DNA of 64,000 nt from positions 10,919,838 through 10,983,837 of the forward strand of contig CP099842.1 in the NCBI GenBank assembly GCA_030062745.1, read 5' to 3'. Source of the stretch: Capitulum mitella. Lineage: Eukaryota; Arthropoda; Thecostraca; Pollicipedomorpha; Pollicipedidae. A program made the position numbers and the translations under genes. Each line of letters begins with the position of its first letter. The first letter of the stretch is position 1. This document shows positions 48,601-54,600 of the stretch, piece after piece. The notes under the pieces were generated by a model. The model was not told the origin of the DNA and ran no database searches. It saw only the letters and a list, made by a program, of their open reading frames with translations.

Positions 48601-51600
48601 CGCGCCTGTAGGATCATCAGATTGGAGCGGCTTGGCCCTCCCATCGCGTGAGTCAGATCCACAAACGAGACGCCAACCAAACGGGGCATGACAGATCCAG
48701 CCCACACGTGCCGTCCGAACCCGGCCTTACTGATGAATTCGGCACAGATTCCAGACAGGGCAAGGCCAATTACAGAAGACTCGTCTGGTAGCTGGATACT
48801 GCAGGACGAAAGCCAGGCCGTCTACAGGTGTATTGGTCGCGCAATGACAGCAGGGATCGTAAATTACTGATCGCGATTTCATGAGTGATCTTCCATTCCA
48901 TTGTGATGGTAACTTGCCAGCAGAAACCAGACCCTAAAAACGTCACTCCTGTTCATGCACGAGAATAATGCTCTGGCGTTCGTTACTGACTTATGCCGCA
49001 CACGCAAATCAGTGACAAGTTCCGTTCTATGTTTTCTCCAGAGGTGTTGCGGCGCTCGACCACGACTCCAGCTTCCCCTCGTCGGATCCGCCTAGCCCTC
49101 GTATCCCGGCGTCCGCTTGGGTTCGACGAACGTGGTCAGGAACGTTTCAAGCGACTCCTGCTGCGGCAAACACGGCCCAAACACCTCCAGCAGCAGGGGC
49201 TCCATCTTCACCGTCGCCTCGTAGTCGTCGAACGAGACGAAGCCGTCGTGGTTCACGTCCAGTTTCTTCATGACGAGATCGATGAGGTCGCGCACTCCCT
49301 CCTCGGGGTCCTCCTCCTGCGGGTTTTTCATGACGCTGTTCTTCAGCAGGTGGTACACCTCGTCGCGCGCCAGCGAACGGTCGCCGTTGAAGTCGTACAC
49401 GGCGAAACAGTAGTCGATGCGCTCTTGCAGCGTGCCGCGCAGAAAGACCGACAGTCCCGTCACCCACTCCTCAGCGCTGATCAGACCGTCGTTGTCCTTG
49501 TCGAACACGCGGAACACGCGGTCCATCAGCATGTCGTCGGTCATGTCGAACGTGTTGTGCAAGACGTCGCGAAACTTGCTCCGGTCCAGCTTGTCCATCT
49601 TGGGCCGCAACGTCTTCTTGAACATCAGCAGCAGAGCTTCAATTTCGTTGCGATTGAAATGAGTCGCCTTGATCAAGATGTCTAGCATCTGGTTTTGAGT
49701 TTTCTTCGATCCTATGAGGGCCATTCTGAAGCCCTTTGCTTCAGTATTTTCTTGTCTTCTTACAGCTACTCGTGTCTAAGCACCAACAGCAACTCCTTGT
49801 ACATAACGCGCGAACTAAGCCCGCAGGCCACTCAGCAAAATGCTGTAAAACCCTGCAAATATGGAAAAACTTTGTACATGAGCCATTCAAAAAAGAAAAT
49901 CGATGAAAGACTGATTCCTGGCCGACTCATTCGAGGACAAAAATAACAACGTTCACGTGCCATATTCGAGTATGTTCCTTGCATTTCACTGGCAAATAGG
50001 AGGGTTTGTCTTCATCCATATAACAACACATCTCCTATGCTTCCCGGCGTTTTTGTGCGACGCAACCAGAACTGACACAGACTTCAAAGTAACGCCATCT
50101 AGCTCGGTGCCTCGAGGAAAATTACCCCGTACACTTGGATAGCAGGGTCAGGGTCCCCGCATCAGGCTCGGCTTAGCATGGCACATGAGACCCCAACGCT
50201 GCCAACTTCCGCACGCTTCGGCTTAACTTAAAAATCTTCGGCATGAAAAATGCCGACCTTCTTACACAGAAAGATGAATCTCACAGTTCGCAAATTCTCC
50301 ACATGAGCGTCGAAATCAACATAATTAATTGTAATCGCCAGAGTTTACATTTCTAAAATCACAATTAAAGAACATAAGTACATAGCTAACTCACCCCACG
50401 CAGAAACAAAGCAGAAATACTACCTCACTATAGCCGTGCTGGCCACGATACTCAAACGTCGGATCCAAACGCTGCTGTCATCGATCACACACCGACATGA
50501 CCGGCGCTGGCAAGGCGACCGATATAGAGGGCGTCACTGTCCGGACCCATCGACCAAGCGCCTGGGCTCGCTGTTTGATCCTCAAACTGGGCAGTCGCCA
50601 CGTCCAAGCCGCCCCAGCGGACGCAGCAGGCAGCAACACCAGACCGCAGTCTCCGTGGAGAGCATAGCAAGACCCGACCGTGGTCTGGCAGAATACCACA
50701 ACATTACAAAACCGTAACCTGCGAGGACAGAACACCAGTACCACACCACAGTCTGGGAGGACGGAAAAACAGTGACCGATCGTAGTTTGATAGGACAGCA
50801 CTAAGGGTTTAATCTACCAGGGGGAATAACAACGGCAGAACGAGCCTGTTCCCACTGCAGCACGTGTTCATATTCCCCCTCCCCTACCCCCTAAATGGAG
50901 AATGCGGCCGACGTCTCTCCATCGTCAGAGTGTTTGTTTTCTTACTGCAGAAACAACGCTCCTCCGACAGCTAAACCGTACAGACGAGCAAAGCCCACGG
51001 AAAAACAAAACAAACTAAGAGCTGTAGGAACGGGAAACAATGCACAGCTTTCCTTCGGTACAAGCAGAAACTCACAATCCCAGAAATCCGCTGGCAAAAC
51101 ACCACACTGTGCCAGCAGTGAGCAGTGTTGGATCATTTCCCGACCGAGACACCAAAATCGTTCCAAAACACTGGCTTTTTAAGACATATAAAACAAGCTA
51201 GACTTAAGAAAACAGGTACCCCCAAATCGCTTTAAACTGTGCACGGATTCTCCGCCTCGTTCTGCTAGAACAAAGCACACAACGAAATTTCCAATTCAGT
51301 TAAAAACGAGAAAACACGACTACGAAATCTCCGAACAGCGGAACGGTACAGCAATTAAATGTAAATCGGACGCTAGAAACACTGTTCCACAAACCCGATC
51401 AGTGGGTACCGTCCAACAGCAGCGCCCTGCGACGGCGTCCGTCCTCTTTGCCGTCAGGCCAGAGAGCCCTAGAGCCAAGCCGAGCTTGATGGGTCTACCA
51501 GTGTTCCCAGGAGTGGCTTTGCTTGTTTAAAGTGCTGACGACGGACGCTCAATGCATTGCTGACGAAACCAATGAGTTACCAGCCAGTTTACGAGCCGTG

Positions 51601-54600
51601 GCATTCTGTAATGGCTGCCCAAGTCATGCCGGAACGCATTTCGCCGCCGAATGAGGAGGCATTCGTTCTTTGTTTCCGCCCCTTCCCAGTCACTGCAATG
51701 ACTGCGGAACGGCCAGACAAACTGGCCGTCGCCTGAACCGTGGCAAGAAGGACCGGATATTCATAGCGGAGTGGTGTGACAAACAGGCAATCGCCTTCTG
51801 CGGAAGAGAAACCAATGCCTCCCGATGTACAACAGTCTGGTGTGGAGCTCACTAATCACTCACTACATAGCAAAACCAACCTCTTCCCTAAATGTAAGGT
51901 CGTCTGGCTTGGGGACTGCTAACCGTCAACATCCAGCCTCGCACAGTCTCCCAGTGCGAGGCTGGATGGTATGGGTACCAGTAAGCGACCAAACCCCACA
52001 CGTTCTCCCACTGCAAGGCTGGCTGGTGTGCCTAACGGCAACCGACCACGCCCCACACGACCTCCCAGCACGAGGCTGACTGGTGGGTACCGGTAACTGA
52101 GCACGCCCCAGATGTCTTTCTATTGCGAGGCTGGCTGGTGTAGGTACCGGTACCCGCCCACGCCTCACACGTCTCCAACAGCGAGGCTAGCTGGTGTGGA
52201 TACAGGCAACCCTCCACGCCCCACGCGACCTCCCAGTGCAAGGCTGGCTGGTGTGGGTACCGGCAACCGTACACGTCCCACACGTCCTCCTACTGTGCTG
52301 TGAGGCTGGCTAATGTGGGCACGGGCAACCGTCCATGCCCCACACGTCCTCGTACTGAGACGCTGGCTGGTGTGGGTACCGGCAACCGTCCATGCCCCAT
52401 ACGTCCTCCTCCTGTGAGGCTGGCTGGTGTGGGTACCGGCAACCGTCCATGCCCCACACGTCCTCCTCCTGTGAGGCTGGCTGGTGTGGATACCGGCAAC
52501 CGTCCATGCCCCACACGTCCTCCTCCTGTGAGGCTGGCTGGTGTGGGTACCGGCAACCGTCCATGCCCCACACATCCTCCTACTAAGAAGCTGGCTGGCT
52601 GGGTTCCGGCAACCGCCCACGCCCACAAATCTCCCAGTGCAAGGCTGGCTGGTGTGGGTACCGGTAACCACCCACGCCCCGCACGAACTCCCAGCCCGAG
52701 GCTGGCTGGGGCGGGACTGACCTGTCGGCCGGCCCTGCTGCCGCTGTTGTTGTTGCCGGCCAACCAGGTCAACAGGAAGCTGCACGTCTCCTCAGACATG
52801 GCCGTCTCTGACGGCGTGCTCTCTGCCTTCTGAAATCCGTTGCGCACGACATTCACCCACACCATTCGGTACTGACGGAAAAGTTCACTCAAATTCTTTA
52901 CGATCCCAATACAAAAAAAAAACAAAAACGAAATCCAAATCAAAAGGACGAGTGTGCGGATAATGGGGCCAGGCAATCTATGCAGCTGGCCCGAATGATG
53001 ACAAACAAGGGGAGAGTACAACATGACGCCTGAGGCAGCCCCGAACAGGAAACATGACAGAATGCCGGAAAATGTCGACAAAAGACTGTCCGAAAAAGAA
53101 GGGTCATGCTGTCGAAATCAGAAGCAAACGTGAAAGCAGCCTGAGTAGCAGCCACAGCGGACATGGTTCTGGGTTTGAGAGCACCCACCGAGAGGGGTGA
53201 TGAAGAGGGCTCAGCGTACGTTAAGTCCGACGGTGAGGGTCCCAGGGTCCGGTCGTGTCGACAGGGTGCTATGACGAACCGGGTCCAGGGTATGGGTGTG
53301 GCAGGTGGTATGATGGATCGAGTCCACGGTCTGGATGTCTCGACGCAATGACACGACAGAGATTCCGACGAGGTCGCAAGGCTCCGAGAAAGACGAGCGA
53401 AAAAAAGACTGCTGACAGTCACTGACCGTGGAGAGTGTGATGGCCTGCCGGAGCCGTTCGGCCGCCTGCGCCACCGGGTCAGGGACGGAAGGCACGCGGG
53501 GAGCCTCCTCCATACCGGCCAGCTCCAGCTCTGTACCTGTAACACAGCAGAGAATACATAGTGGCCAGCTCCAGTTCTGTACCTGAACACAGCAGAGGTC
53601 ACATACCAGCCTGCTCCAGCTATGTACCTGTAATACGTGTAACGACACGGGTCATATACCAGTCAGCTCCAGCTCTGTGCCTGCAAGACAGCAGGGGTCA
53701 CATACCAGCCAACTCCAGTTTTGCACCTGAAAGCAGCACAGGTCACATACCAACCAGCTCCATTTCTGTGTCTATAACAAAGCAAAGGTCACATACTCCC
53801 CGACTCCAGCTTTGTACCTGTGACACAGCAGAGGTCACAAGATTCGTCAGGCAGGGGCCGACTTAGCATCAGCCAACGCCGACAGCGTCCGTTTGCCCGC
53901 ACTCCTTTACCCGGCCCGCTCGGCACACAGGCAGGCAGCGCCCCGGCCTCGGGCGTCCGTCGGTGACCAGCCGGGCCGGCGGAGCCAAACCGCAGCCGTA
54001 TCGCCCGCACATCCGGCGGCCGGCGGCCGGATCTCCGGTGGCCCGAGTGACGTCACTTGGCACACGGACCGACGCCACTGTGTGACGTCACCAGCCATCT
54101 GGCCGCGGGGGCGCCCGGGTCACGCGACCGATACTGACCAACAGACCGGAATAGACGGGTCGGCACGCCTCGGATGGACTGGAACAAGGCACGCTGCGGA
54201 GCAAAGTGGATGGCTCTGGCCGGAGTCGACGGGTCGCAGCAGATCGTGTATTTCACACCAGGGTACGAACACTATCTTTTTGTTTACTATTACTATTACC
54301 ATTATACTTTATATACTACTGTATTTTTTATTATAAATGTTTTATATACTATAACATATACTGTATTATTATTGGTGTTGTTGTTGTTGTTATCATCATC
54401 ATCATCATAGCGGGAACCGCCGCTCTTCTGCCGGCTTGCCCCCTATAGGTCTTCGCGTTCCGCGTTCGCCCATGTACCCATCCAGCAGGAGCCGCCGGCC
54501 TTTGGCTGGAGTTTCCCGCTAGTTTCGGGGTCGTCCGCATCGTGGTTTTTGCTGGCCGTACGGTTTTCTTTTGAAAAGCAGGAAAACGTCTTTAGCTGTT

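Noticed and set aside
49147..49467. 106-codon frame overlapping calaxin
   Set aside because: A shadow of the calaxin gene in another frame of the same strand.
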